A DNA stretch of 64,000 nucleotides, taken from positions 558,001 to 622,000 of the forward strand of contig CAWGTU010000001.1 in assembly GCA_963825635.1 (NCBI GenBank), written 5' to 3'. This DNA is from JAOUEA01 sp963825635. GTDB taxonomy: Bacteria; Actinomycetota; UBA4738; HRBIN12. Below are positions 57,215-64,000 of the stretch, one piece after another. Numbering within the stretch: position 1 is the first letter of the stretch; each line of letters opens with the position of its first letter. Position numbers and translations under genes: made by a program. The notes beneath the pieces are model-generated. The model was not told the origin of the DNA, did not search any database, and worked only from the letters and a program-made list of their open reading frames with translations.

Positions 57215-58041
57215 CCGAGACGCCCTCGCGCTCGGGCGACCTGCTCGCCCACGTCCCCGAGGGCCCGGTCCCCAGCTCGCAGCATGGCGAGCGCCTCCTC
57301 GACCTCGTGCGCGTGATGGCCCGACTGCGCGGGCCGGGCGGGTGCCCGTGGGACGCCGAGCAGACGCATCGGTCGCTCGCGCGACACCTGCTCGAGGAGA
57401 CCCACGAGCTGCTCGAGGCGATCGACGCCGACGACGACGACGCGATGCGCGATGAGCTCGGCGACGTGCTGCTCCAGGTCGTCTTCCACGCGCAGATGGC
57501 GGCCGACGAGGGCCGCTGGGATGTCGACGACGTCGCGCAGGGTCTCGTCGAGAAGCTCGTGTACCGCCACCCCCACGTCTTCGGCGAGGTCGAGGTGGCC
57601 GGCGCCGACGAGGTGCTCGTGAACTGGGAGAAGCTCAAGGCCGCTGAAGCCGGTGAGCGCACGGCGGTCGACGACGACATCCCGGCCTCGCTCCCCTCGC
57701 TCGCGCGGGCGGCGAAGGTGCAGCGTCGCGCGGCGGGGTGGGGGTTCGAGTGGCGCTCGGCCGACTCGGCCGTCGAGGCGCTCCGCGAGGAGGTCGACGA
57801 GCTCGCGACGGCGACCGACCCGGACAACGCCGAGGAGGAGGTCGGCGACGTGCTCTTCGCGACCGTGGCGCTCGCGCGGAAGCTGGGCGTCGACGCTGAG
57901 AGCGCCCTGCGCCGCACCGTGCGCACGTTCTCCGAGCGGTACGAGCGGTTCGTCGCGCTCGCGGCCGAGCGGGGGCTCGACGTCGAGACCGCCGACGAGG
58001 CGACGCTGCGCCGGCTCTTCCGGGAGGCCCGCGGGTCGTGA
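57211..58041 (+). CDS. mazG: Nucleoside triphosphate pyrophosphohydrolase MazG
   Basis: 276 residues from GTG 57211 (GTGA overlap with the isomerase stop). Two MazG modules: LLDLVRVMARLRGPGGCPWD with AEQTHRSLARHLLEETHELL near residue 30, then AMRDELGDVLLQVVFHAQMA near 75; the second module has ALREEVDELATATDPDNAEE and EVGDVLFATVALARKLG near 210. EExxE...ExxD metal sites are intact. The linker KLVYRHPHVFGEVEV and NWEKLK is typical of full-length MazG. It hydrolyses non-canonical or excess NTPs to NMPs, with links to ppGpp and oxidative stress. Confidence 0.95.
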   Translation: MTETPSRSGDLLAHVPEGPVPSSQHGERLLDLVRVMARLRGPGGCPWDAEQTHRSLARHLLEETHELLEAIDADDDDAMRDELGDVLLQVVFHAQMAADEGRWDVDDVAQGLVEKLVYRHPHVFGEVEVAGADEVLVNWEKLKAAEAGERTAVDDDIPASLPSLARAAKVQRRAAGWGFEWRSADSAVEALREEVDELATATDPDNAEEEVGDVLFATVALARKLGVDAESALRRTVRTFSERYERFVALAAERGLDVETADEATLRRLFREARGS

Positions 58042-59002
58042 GCGCGGTCGTCGGGCCGACACGGGATCAGATCGACGCCGCCCGCGAGCGCATCGCGCCG
58101 CACGTGCGGCGCACGCCGGTGCTCGACGTGGCCGCAGGCACGTTCGGGGTGGCCTCGCCATTGACGCTGAAGCTCGAGCTGCTGCAGGTGACCGGTTCGT
58201 TCAAGCCGCGCGGGGCGTTCAACCGCATGCTCACGGCGGGCGTGGGGCCCGCGGGCGTCGTGGCGGCGAGCGGCGGCAACTTCGGGTTGGCGGTGGGCCA
58301 CGCCGCCCGCGAGCTCGGCGCACCACGCCGAGATCTTCGTCCCCTCGACGTCGCCGGTCGCCAAGATCGACAAGGTCCGGGCGACGGGCGCCGACGTGCG
58401 GGTGATCGACGGGTACTACGACGACGCGTCGGCCGCTGCCACACAGCGCGCGGCAGAGACCGGCGCCACCTGGATGCACCCCTTCGACCAGCCCGAGGTG
58501 GTCGCGGGGCAGGGCACGATCGGGCTCGAGCTCTCCGAGCAGGCGCCCGACGCCGCCACGGTGCTCGTCGCGATCGGCGGGGGAGGGCTGATCGCGGGCA
58601 TCGCGTCGTGGTACGCCGGTCAGCGACCTGCGTGTGGTGGGGGTGGAGCCGGTCACGTCGAGGTGCCTGCAGGCGTCCATGGAGGCGGGCGGGCCGGTCG
58701 ACGTGCCGGTCTCGGGACGAGCCGCCGACTCCCTCGGCACGCGCAGGGCCGGCGACATCGCGTTCGCGGTCGCGAGCGCCGGCCACGTCGATCACGTCGT
58801 GCTCGTCGACGACGACGCGATCCGCGAGGCTCAGCGCGCGATCTGGCGAGAGCTGCGCATGTTCGCCGAGCCCGGTGGTGCGGCGGCCCTCGCCGCCGTG
58901 ATGTGCGGGGCGTACGTGCCACGGGCCGGGGAACGGCTCGTCGTGCTCGTCTGCGGGGCCAACGGCGACCACGCCGACGTCATCGGGTCCGGCACGGACT
59001 AG
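58038..59002 (+). CDS. Threonine ammonia-lyase/serine racemase-like PLP enzyme, interrupted by two frameshifts
   Basis: GTG 58038 overlaps the mazG stop. Frames change at 58323-58324 (CC, restoring GAHAEIFVPSTSP) and near 58619-58623 (restoring AGxDLRVVGVEP). Read through: the PLP lysine in LQVTGSFKPRGAFNRML near residue 58, SGGNFGLAVGHAARELG near 83, PFDQPEVVAGQGTIGLEL near 150 and the phosphate loop VAIGGGGLIAGIASWYAG near 180. The C-terminus FAEPGGAAALAAVMCGAYVP is intact, and no ACT regulatory domain follows. Fold-type II deaminase of threonine, serine or hydroxy-aspartate; which is unclear. Both shifts are +1. Confidence 0.85.
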
Positions 59003-59020
59003 GCGCAGCACGACGGTCGG

Positions 59021-59026
59021 TATCCT
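59021..59026 (+). promoter_or_regulatory. -10 element TATCCT of the 59036 gene
   Basis: TATCCT ends 9 bases before ATG 59036. It supports the upstream start even though the frame breaks soon after it. Confidence 0.5.
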
Positions 59027-59035
59027 CGCCGGGCG

Positions 59036-59847
59036 ATGACGACCGACTACGAGCGCGCGTTCGCCTTCCAGACGTGGGTGATGGAGCGCACGTCCACGAG
59101 ACAGGAAGCGTGTGCCCTGGGGCACTGCCTTCTTCCATGACGCGTATCCCGCTGCGGTACGACGCCAACATGGCGATCGCGGACCGCTCGCTCGGCGGAG
59201 CGACCGCCGACGACGTCGTGAGGGTCCTCGACGAGCTCTACGGCGGGTTCCGCCATCGCGAGGTCGAGTTCGCATCGGTCGAGGACGCCGACTCGATCGC
59301 GATGGGCATGGTCGAGCACGGGTATGCCCTCGAGCAGATGGTGGTGATGGCCCACCGTCGCGACCCCGACCGCGAGGCCCAGCCCGGTGTCGTCGAGGAG
59401 CTGGGGTTCGAGGCGATGGAGCCGTTCCTCGCCGAGATGACCAGACGCGAGCCCTGGGGATCGGAGCCCGGCATCGCCGAGACGCTGGCCGCGTTCCGCC
59501 GTGAGCTGGTGGAGGGCGTCGGCGCCCGGTTCTTCGCCCAGCGCATCGACGGGCGGCTCGCCGGCTCGTGCGAGCTCTATGTGCACGGCGACGTAGCCCA
59601 GATCGAGGACGTGAACACGCTCGAGGAGTTCCGGGGACGGGGTATCGCTCGCAACGTGGTGTCGCGCGCCGCCGAGGAAGCGCGCGGGGCAGGCGCCTCG
59701 CTCGTCTTCCTGTTCGCCGATGCGCAGGACTGGCCGAGGCACCTGTACGGACGGCTCGGGTTCGACCCGATCGGTCACTCGCGCCTCTTCACGCGGTGGC
59801 CGCACGACCATGCGACTCGGAACGCGAAATCCCCGGCCGCCGGGTAG
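59036..59847 (+). CDS. GNAT family N-acetyltransferase, interrupted by two frameshifts near its start
   Basis: ATG 59036 starts MTTDYERAFAFQTWVMERTS. Removing one C at 59115-59117 and one G at about 59151 joins this to WGTAFFHDAYP and then LRYDANMAIADRSLGGATA, a known N-terminal pattern of actinobacterial GNAT proteins. Without correction, translation could start only at ATG 59137. The acetyl-CoA fold is seen in VEDVNTLEEFRGRGIARNV-like QIEDVNTLEEFRGRGIARNV near residue 200 and HLYGRLGFDPIGHSRLFTR at the end. The substrate is unknown. It lies between the dehydratase and eno. Confidence 0.78.
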
Positions 59848-59855
59848 GCGTCGGC

Positions 59856-59861
59856 TACCAT
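59856..59861 (+). promoter_or_regulatory. -10 element TACCAT of eno
   Basis: TACCAT ends 9 bases before ATG 59871, giving a nearly leaderless eno transcript. Confidence 0.5.
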
Positions 59862-59870
59862 CGTCCTCCG

Positions 59871-61160
59871 ATGTCTTCGATCGAGTCCGTCCACGCCCGC
59901 GAGATCCTGGATTCGCGCGGCAACCCCACCGTCGAGGTCGACGTCTGGCTCGACGACGGCGCGTTCGGGCGCGCCGGCGTGCCGAGCGGCGCCTCGACCG
60001 GCGAGCACGAGGCGCTCGAGCTGCGCGACGGCGGGGATCGGTTCGGCGGCAAGGGCGTGCTCGGCGCGGTCGCGAACGTGAACGACCGCATCGCCGAGGC
60101 GCTGAACGGCGTCGACGCGTTCGACCAGCGCGGCGTCGACGCGGCCCTGCTCGCGCTCGACGGCACCGACGCGAAGTCCGAGCTCGGCGCGAACGCCGTG
60201 CTCGGCGTCTCGATGGCCGTCGCGAGGGCCGCCGCCGACGCGAACGGGCTGCCGCTCTACCGCTACCTGGGCGGCCCCAACGCGCACGTGCTGCCGACCC
60301 CGATGATGAACGTGATCAACGGCGGTGTGCATGCCGACAACGAGCTCGAGCCGCAGGAGTTCATGGTGATGCCGGTCGGCGCGGCGTCGTTCAGCGAGGC
60401 CCTGCGATGGGGTGCCGAGTGCTTCCACGCGCTCAAGGGGATGCTGCACGACGAGGGTCTGGCGACCGGCGTCGGCGACGAGGGGGGGTTCGCGCCCGAG
60501 ATCGCGACGACGAGCGAGGCTCTCGAGTGGCTGATGCGCGCGATCGAGGCCGCCGGCCTCACGCCCGGCGACGACGTCGCACTCGCGATGGACCCGGCCA
60601 CGAGCGAGCTGCGGACCGACGACGGCCGCTACCGGCTCGAGGGGGCCGACCGCACGGCCGACGAGATGGTCGTGTTCTGGTCCGAGCTGGTCGACCGGTT
60701 CCCGATCGTCTCGATCGAGGACGGCCTGGACCAGGACGATTGGGAGGGTTGGCTGACGCTCACGCGGGCGCTCGGCACGCGTGTGCAGATCGTCGGCGAC
60801 GACCTCTTCGTCACGAACGGCGAGCGCCTCGAGCGCGGCATCCGGGACGGCGTCGCGAACTCGATCCTGATCAAGGTGAACCAGATCGGTTCGGTCACGG
60901 AGACCCTCGACACGATGGCGCTCGCGACGCGCAGCGGCTACACCAACGTGGTGTCGCATCGCAGCGGCGAGACCGAGGACACGACGATCGCCGATCTCGC
61001 GGTCGCGACGAACGCGGGCCAGATCAAGACCGGCGCGCCCAGCCGCGGCGAGCGCACGGCGAAGTACAACCAGCTGCTCCGCATCGAGGAGGAGCTCGGC
61101 GATCAGGCTCGCTACTCGGGCGGGCGGTCGCTCTCGGGCGCACCGCCGGGGGTCGCGTAG
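59871..61160 (+). CDS. eno: Enolase
   Basis: 429 residues, the usual length, from ATG 59871. VHAREILDSRGNPTVEVDVW opens the N-terminal domain; GASTGEHEALELRDG near residue 41 is the mobile loop. Catalytic and metal residues lie in GDEGGFAPEI near 205, SIEDGLDQDDWEGW near 283, VGDDLFVTNGERL near 308 and ILIKVNQIGSVTET near 332; the enolase signature ends VSHRSGETEDTTIADLAV near 364. It converts 2-phosphoglycerate to phosphoenolpyruvate. The following division gene starts 3 bases after its stop. Confidence 0.98.
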   Translation: MSSIESVHAREILDSRGNPTVEVDVWLDDGAFGRAGVPSGASTGEHEALELRDGGDRFGGKGVLGAVANVNDRIAEALNGVDAFDQRGVDAALLALDGTDAKSELGANAVLGVSMAVARAAADANGLPLYRYLGGPNAHVLPTPMMNVINGGVHADNELEPQEFMVMPVGAASFSEALRWGAECFHALKGMLHDEGLATGVGDEGGFAPEIATTSEALEWLMRAIEAAGLTPGDDVALAMDPATSELRTDDGRYRLEGADRTADEMVVFWSELVDRFPIVSIEDGLDQDDWEGWLTLTRALGTRVQIVGDDLFVTNGERLERGIRDGVANSILIKVNQIGSVTETLDTMALATRSGYTNVVSHRSGETEDTTIADLAVATNAGQIKTGAPSRGERTAKYNQLLRIEEELGDQARYSGGRSLSGAPPGVA

Positions 61161-61163
61161 GGC

Positions 61164-61589
61164 ATGAGCTCAGCGGTCCCTTCCCCGACCGCCGCGAGGC
61201 GAAGCGCGACGCCCACGCCCGACGTGGCTCGCGATCGACCCCCGCGGCGCCGAACGGCCGGCCGGCACGAGGTCGCTCGCGGCCACACGTCGCACCCCCG
61301 CCTCACGGCTCGCGCCGCGGTGCTCGCGGTCGTCGCGTTGATCCTGCTGACGCTGGCGGTGGCACCCCTGCGTGCGCTGCTCGATCAACGCAGCAACCTC
61401 GCCCAGATGGAACGCCAGGCCGAGGAGTTGGCGTATCGCAACGCTCAGCTCGAGGCCCGTATCGACCGGTTCACCGACCCGACCTACCTCGAGCAGCTCG
61501 CCCGTGAATGCCTGGGCATGGTGCGTCCGGGCGAGACCGCGTTCGTGATGGTGCCGTCGCGGGGTGCCCCTCCGACGCCCCGCTGCTGA
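61164..61589 (+). CDS. FtsB/DivIC-like septum formation initiator
   Basis: 141 residues. An Arg/Pro-rich cytoplasmic head of about 48 residues is followed by one membrane helix (AAVLAVVALILLTLAVAPLRA, written as residues 50-70) and a coiled coil (LDQRSNLAQMERQAEELAY with RNAQLEARIDRF). The FtsB/DivIC ending TDPTYLEQLARECLGMVRPG is diagnostic. It forms the FtsQLB-type complex that activates septal wall synthesis. The eno-ftsB adjacency is conserved in many bacteria, including actinobacteria. Confidence 0.92.
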   Translation: MSSAVPSPTAARRSATPTPDVARDRPPRRRTAGRHEVARGHTSHPRLTARAAVLAVVALILLTLAVAPLRALLDQRSNLAQMERQAEELAYRNAQLEARIDRFTDPTYLEQLARECLGMVRPGETAFVMVPSRGAPPTPRC

Positions 61590-61595
61590 CCGGCG

Positions 61596-62456
61596 TCACA
61601 CCTGGTCGCCGAACCCGATCATCGAGGACTCGGCCACCTGCTCGTAGCCGATGCGTCGGTAGACGGCGTTCGAGGTGGGATTGGAGAGGTCCGTGTACAG
61701 GAAGCACGCTGCGGCGCCGCCGTCGAGCATGCGGCCGCTGACCTCGGCGACGAGGTTCGAGGCGTACCCATGCCCGCGCTCGGCGGGAGGCGTGTACACG
61801 GGCCCGATGCGGGCGCCGCCGGGGATGCGGATCCAGCCGGTGAGCGAGACCGGTCGCCCATCGACCTCCCAGAACGCGAATCCCCCCGAGGCGCCCGGTC
61901 CCATCCGCGTGTCGATCCCTCGCTCCGTGGCGCCCTCGTCTCCGGGCATCGCGTGGAGCGCCTCGGCCGCGAACGCGTCCATCCACTCTCGGAGCTGGAG
62001 GCGATCGTCGGGGGTCGCCGCTCGTGCCGACCCGGCGGCAGGTCGAGGGGGTCGCACCGCCGTGAGTGCGTACACGCCTTGACCGATGGTGCGGTGCCAA
62101 GGAACTCCGGTCGCGGCGGTCCATGCGTCCGCGAAACGACTCGCCCACGGCTCGTTCGCGGTCACGCCGGGCAGGTCGGGGTGCGCGTCGGCGAAGGCCG
62201 CGACGAACGCGTCGATCACGCCGTCGCCGAGGGGATCCGCCAGGATCGCCGGGTACGGCGGCGTCCGCATCGCGGCGCCGACCACCCGGCCCGACTGAGC
62301 GGCCACCCAGAAGAAGGCCTCGGCGTACGTGTCCGGGCGGTCGACGAGCTGCTGCGCGATCCCCAGCGGCAGGTTGTTGGCGGCCGTGTCGCGCTCGAGC
62401 ACCGGCGCGGCCGCGGTGAGGAACGACGTGGCGTCGGGGAGCGGGGTAACCTGCAT
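61596..62456 (-). CDS. GNAT family N-acetyltransferase with N-terminal extension
   Basis: 286 residues. The N-terminal half (LPLGIAQQLVDRPDTYAEAF, VVGAAMRTPPYPAILADP) is a degenerate acetyltransferase-like domain. The C-terminal half is a full GNAT: FAFWEVDGRPVSLTGWI near residue 195, IGPVYTPPAERGHGYASNLV near 215 with the acetyl-CoA loop, and NPTSNAVYRRIGYEQVAESS at the end. This two-part layout is common in Bacillus and actinobacterial proteins annotated only as GNAT. The gene is convergent with ftsB (6 bases). Substrate unknown. Confidence 0.85.
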   Translation of the reverse strand: MQVTPLPDATSFLTAAAPVLERDTAANNLPLGIAQQLVDRPDTYAEAFFWVAAQSGRVVGAAMRTPPYPAILADPLGDGVIDAFVAAFADAHPDLPGVTANEPWASRFADAWTAATGVPWHRTIGQGVYALTAVRPPRPAAGSARAATPDDRLQLREWMDAFAAEALHAMPGDEGATERGIDTRMGPGASGGFAFWEVDGRPVSLTGWIRIPGGARIGPVYTPPAERGHGYASNLVAEVSGRMLDGGAAACFLYTDLSNPTSNAVYRRIGYEQVAESSMIGFGDQV

Positions 62457-62462
62457 CGACGG

Positions 62463-62468
62463 ATGCTA
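62463..62468 (-). promoter_or_regulatory. -10 element TAGCAT of the 62456 gene
   Basis: On the minus strand TAGCAT stands 6 bases before ATG 62456, again the leaderless spacing. Confidence 0.5.
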
Positions 62469-62597
62469 CCGTCACGAGCCTCGCCGGCCGCCGATTGACG
62501 GGTTCCTGCATCCCCGTCACACTGGCCGCCTCGCCCGGAAAGGCCGGGTTCGCAAGGGAAAGGGGCATCTGACATCGCTGAGATCGAGATCGGCGCG

Positions 62598-62936
62598 GTG
62601 ATCGACGGCACCGTCGAGCGCATCACGCCATACGGAGCGTTCCTCAAACTCGAGGACGGCCGCCTCGGATTGGTCCACATCTCCGAGATCGACCGCAACT
62701 ACGTGAAGGACGTGCACGAGCACCTCCGCGAGGGCGACGTCGTGCAGGCCAAGGTGCGGGCGATCAAGGAAGACGGCAAGATCGACCTCTCGATCAAGGC
62801 ACTGCAGGACCCCGCTCCGCCGCGACCGCGTCGCGGCTCCGACCCCGAGTTCGAGCAGATGCTCAAGAAGTTCATGCGCCAGAGCGAGGAGCGCCTGGTC
62901 GACTACAAGCGCGCCGTCGAGCACAAGCGCAAGTAG
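62598..62936 (+). CDS. S1 domain RNA-binding protein (YugI/general stress protein 13-like)
   Basis: 112 residues from GTG 62598. The S1 fold is clear: VIDGTVERITPYGAFLKLED, GRLGLVHISEIDRNYVKDVH, VQAKVRAIKEDGKIDLSIKA. A basic, helical C-terminus (FMRQSEERLVDYKRAVEHKRK) may bind RNA. The coding frame continues upstream (SDIAEIEIGA) behind an AAGGGAAAGGGG ribosome site at 62554-62565, but no start codon is in frame there. The natural start is probably about ten codons earlier and lost to a small deletion near 62567. Position after eno-ftsB is typical of actinobacteria. Confidence 0.85.
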   Translation: MIDGTVERITPYGAFLKLEDGRLGLVHISEIDRNYVKDVHEHLREGDVVQAKVRAIKEDGKIDLSIKALQDPAPPRPRRGSDPEFEQMLKKFMRQSEERLVDYKRAVEHKRK

Positions 62937-63504
62937 CGGCTGTTCACGCTCGCCGCGCTCTCCCACGCCTCGCGGTCGATCTCGTACGTGTGCTCGTCAC
63001 ACGCCTCGCCCTTGAACGTCGTGTGCACGGTGGCGACGAGCGCCATGCCGAGCCGTTCGGCGACGACGATCGACGCGGCGTTCCTCGTGTCGGTCACGGC
63101 GCGCACGGCGCCGACGCACTGTCGATCGAACGCGTAGCCCAGCAGCGCCCGCGCGGCCTCGGTCGCGTATGCCGCGCCCCTGATGCGCGCGGTCCTACCG
63201 TGTACCCGATCTCGGCGATCGCCGGGTCGCCGGCGTCGAGCGCGAGCATGCAGTCGCCGACGAGCGCATCGTCGCGCAGCCGCGCGACCGCGAACTGGAA
63301 CGGCTCGCCGGGCACTCCGGGGTCGGCCCCTTCCATCTCGCCGACGAAGGCCTCGGCCTGCTCGACGGTGTAGTCCTGCCACGACTGGAATCGGGCGATG
63401 TCGTCATCGACCCGGTACGCATAGAAGGCTGCGACGTCGCGCGGGGCGAAGCGTCGCAGCCGCAGCCGCGCGGTCTCGATCGAGGTGAAGGAGCGGTCGC
63501 GCAT
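62903..63504 (-). CDS. GNAT family N-acetyltransferase (RimJ/RimL type), one frameshift
   Basis: ATG 63504, with IETARLRLRRFAPRDVAAFYA at the start, AEAFVGEMEGADPGVPGEP near residue 50 and ALDAGDPAIAEIGYTVGP before the break. The frame changes near 63191, where one base seems missing; after it, RGAAYATEAARALLGYAFDR and AVTDTRNAASIVVAERLGM complete the acetyl-CoA-binding half. This is the only break in the window explained by a deletion in the body of a gene. The C-terminus overlaps the end of the S1 gene by 34 bases tail to tail. Substrate unknown. Confidence 0.8.
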
Positions 63505-63510
63505 CGACGC

Positions 63511-63516
63511 AGCCTA
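63511..63516 (-). promoter_or_regulatory. -10 element TAGGCT of the 63504 gene
   Basis: On the minus strand TAGGCT stands 6 bases before ATG 63504, supporting that start and a leaderless transcript. Confidence 0.5.
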
Positions 63517-63554
63517 CCGACGGTGATGCACCCGCCCCTGGGAACATGGGCGCC

Positions 63555-64000
63555 ATGACCGAGCCGATGCCGACCGCTCAGCGCGAGCTGCGTACCGCCG
63601 ACCTCGCCGCCGTGCGCGACCAGCTCGGCCGGGAACCGACGACGCCGTTCACGGTCGTGGCGCGCTGCACGGGGGGGCACCCGCTCGTGATCCGCAACGT
63701 GCCGATCGACGCGGCCGGGGACCCGTTCCCCACGACGTACTGGCTGACCTGTCCCGACGCCGTCAAGGCGATCTCCCGGATCGAGTCCGAGGGATGGATC
63801 GCCCGCCTGAACGGGCGGATGACCGACGACGAAGCGTTCCGCGCGTCCGTCGAGGCGGCCCACGACGCCTACGCGGCCGACCGGGCGTCAGACCTCGCCG
63901 CCGCCCGCGCGTGGGGTGGCGTGGCCGGTACTCGCATCGGGATCAAGTGCCTGCACGCGCACTACGCCTACCGGCTCGCCGGGGGAGACGATCCTGTGGG
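63555..64000 (+). CDS. DUF501 family protein (3' end outside window)
   Basis: At least 148 residues, open to the window end; ATG 63546 is an in-frame alternative start. DUF501 features: LAAVRDQLGREPTTPFTVVA near residue 15, ARCTGGHPLVIRNVP near 36, PFPTTYWLTCPDAVKAISRI near 58 with a conserved Cys, ESEGWIARLNGRM near 80 and IGIKCLHAHYAYRLAGGDDP near 130, with the conserved KCLHAHYA. The family's role is unknown. In actinobacteria it lies between eno/ftsB and ppx/gppA, so an exopolyphosphatase gene is expected just beyond the window. Confidence 0.9.
   Translation, partial: MTEPMPTAQRELRTADLAAVRDQLGREPTTPFTVVARCTGGHPLVIRNVPIDAAGDPFPTTYWLTCPDAVKAISRIESEGWIARLNGRMTDDEAFRASVEAAHDAYAADRASDLAAARAWGGVAGTRIGIKCLHAHYAYRLAGGDDPV

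Noticed and set aside
1..64000. CRISPR arrays, rRNA genes, insertion sequences with terminal repeats
   Set aside because: No regularly spaced repeats, no rRNA-like stretches and no transposase genes were seen; the only nuclease-like mobile candidate is the DUF222-HNH gene.

Overview
The window is very GC-rich, double-stranded bacterial DNA from the actinobacterial lineage (Actinomycetota), probably a deep-branching or uncultured member. The evidence is the right-hand gene order: O-mannosyltransferase / rsmI / metG / tatD / G5-domain cell-wall protein / rsmA / ispE / glmU / prs / rplY (CTC type) / pth / mfd / parvulin lipoprotein / mazG / eno / ftsB-like / DUF501. This parallels the mycobacterial and streptomycete arrangement. 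A DUF222-HNH endonuclease, a LAL-type LuxR regulator, split-barrel (PPOX) oxidoreductases, frequent GTG starts and many leaderless-type promoters (TANNNT 6-10 bases before the start codon) agree. The exact class cannot be fixed by eye.

Layout. 1-8.1 kb: end of a MoxR ATPase with its VWA partner, small membrane proteins, a secreted phosphodiester-glycosidase-like protein, a large LuxR regulator and a secreted protein. 8.2-22.6 kb: an accessory metabolic block, mostly on the minus strand. Glycolate oxidase is split, with glcF at 8.2-9.5 kb and glcDE at 19.6-22.1 kb. Between them lie tryptophan 2,3-dioxygenase with an aminotransferase, and a complete nitrous-oxide-reductase operon (nosZ, cupredoxin, membrane protein, nosD, nosF, nosY, Rrf2 regulator). 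22.6-34 kb: rhodanese, macrodomain, two PfkB kinases, MFS carrier, phosphotransferase, LEA-like protein, pirin, FAD oxidase, CPBP protease, YbaK-type deacylase and a CocE-type hydrolase. 34-64 kb: the conserved actinobacterial housekeeping segment, interrupted by the DUF222-HNH gene, a tRNA-Gln, an adenylate cyclase/substrate-binding-protein pair and an AAA-DUF4143 ATPase.

How the genes work together. The nos operon encodes a periplasmic or surface N2O reductase with its copper-site maturation ABC system and a probable Fe-S regulator. GlcDEF oxidises glycolate. KynA and the aminotransferase point to tryptophan/kynurenine turnover. The housekeeping part covers translation quality (metG, pth, rsmI, rsmA, rplY), envelope precursors (glmU, ispE), PRPP (prs), transcription-coupled repair (mfd) and glycolysis (eno).

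Caution. About sixteen single-base indels break otherwise good genes: both PfkB kinases, the phosphotransferase, pirin, ispE, the threonine dehydratase and two acetyltransferases. Nearly all are +1 additions next to a C or G, including in the essential gene ispE, so uncorrected sequencing errors are the simplest explanation. The most interesting unexplained signals are: a recurring CTAGTCTG/CAGACTAG palindrome; a strong promoter driving a structured RNA with no gene (about 31.92-32.0 kb); a parS-like site between metG and tatD; a perfect LexA-type SOS box before the G5/RlpA gene; an orphan osmolyte-type binding lipoprotein overlapping a membrane adenylate cyclase; and a Tat-signal NosZ with clade-II-like motifs.
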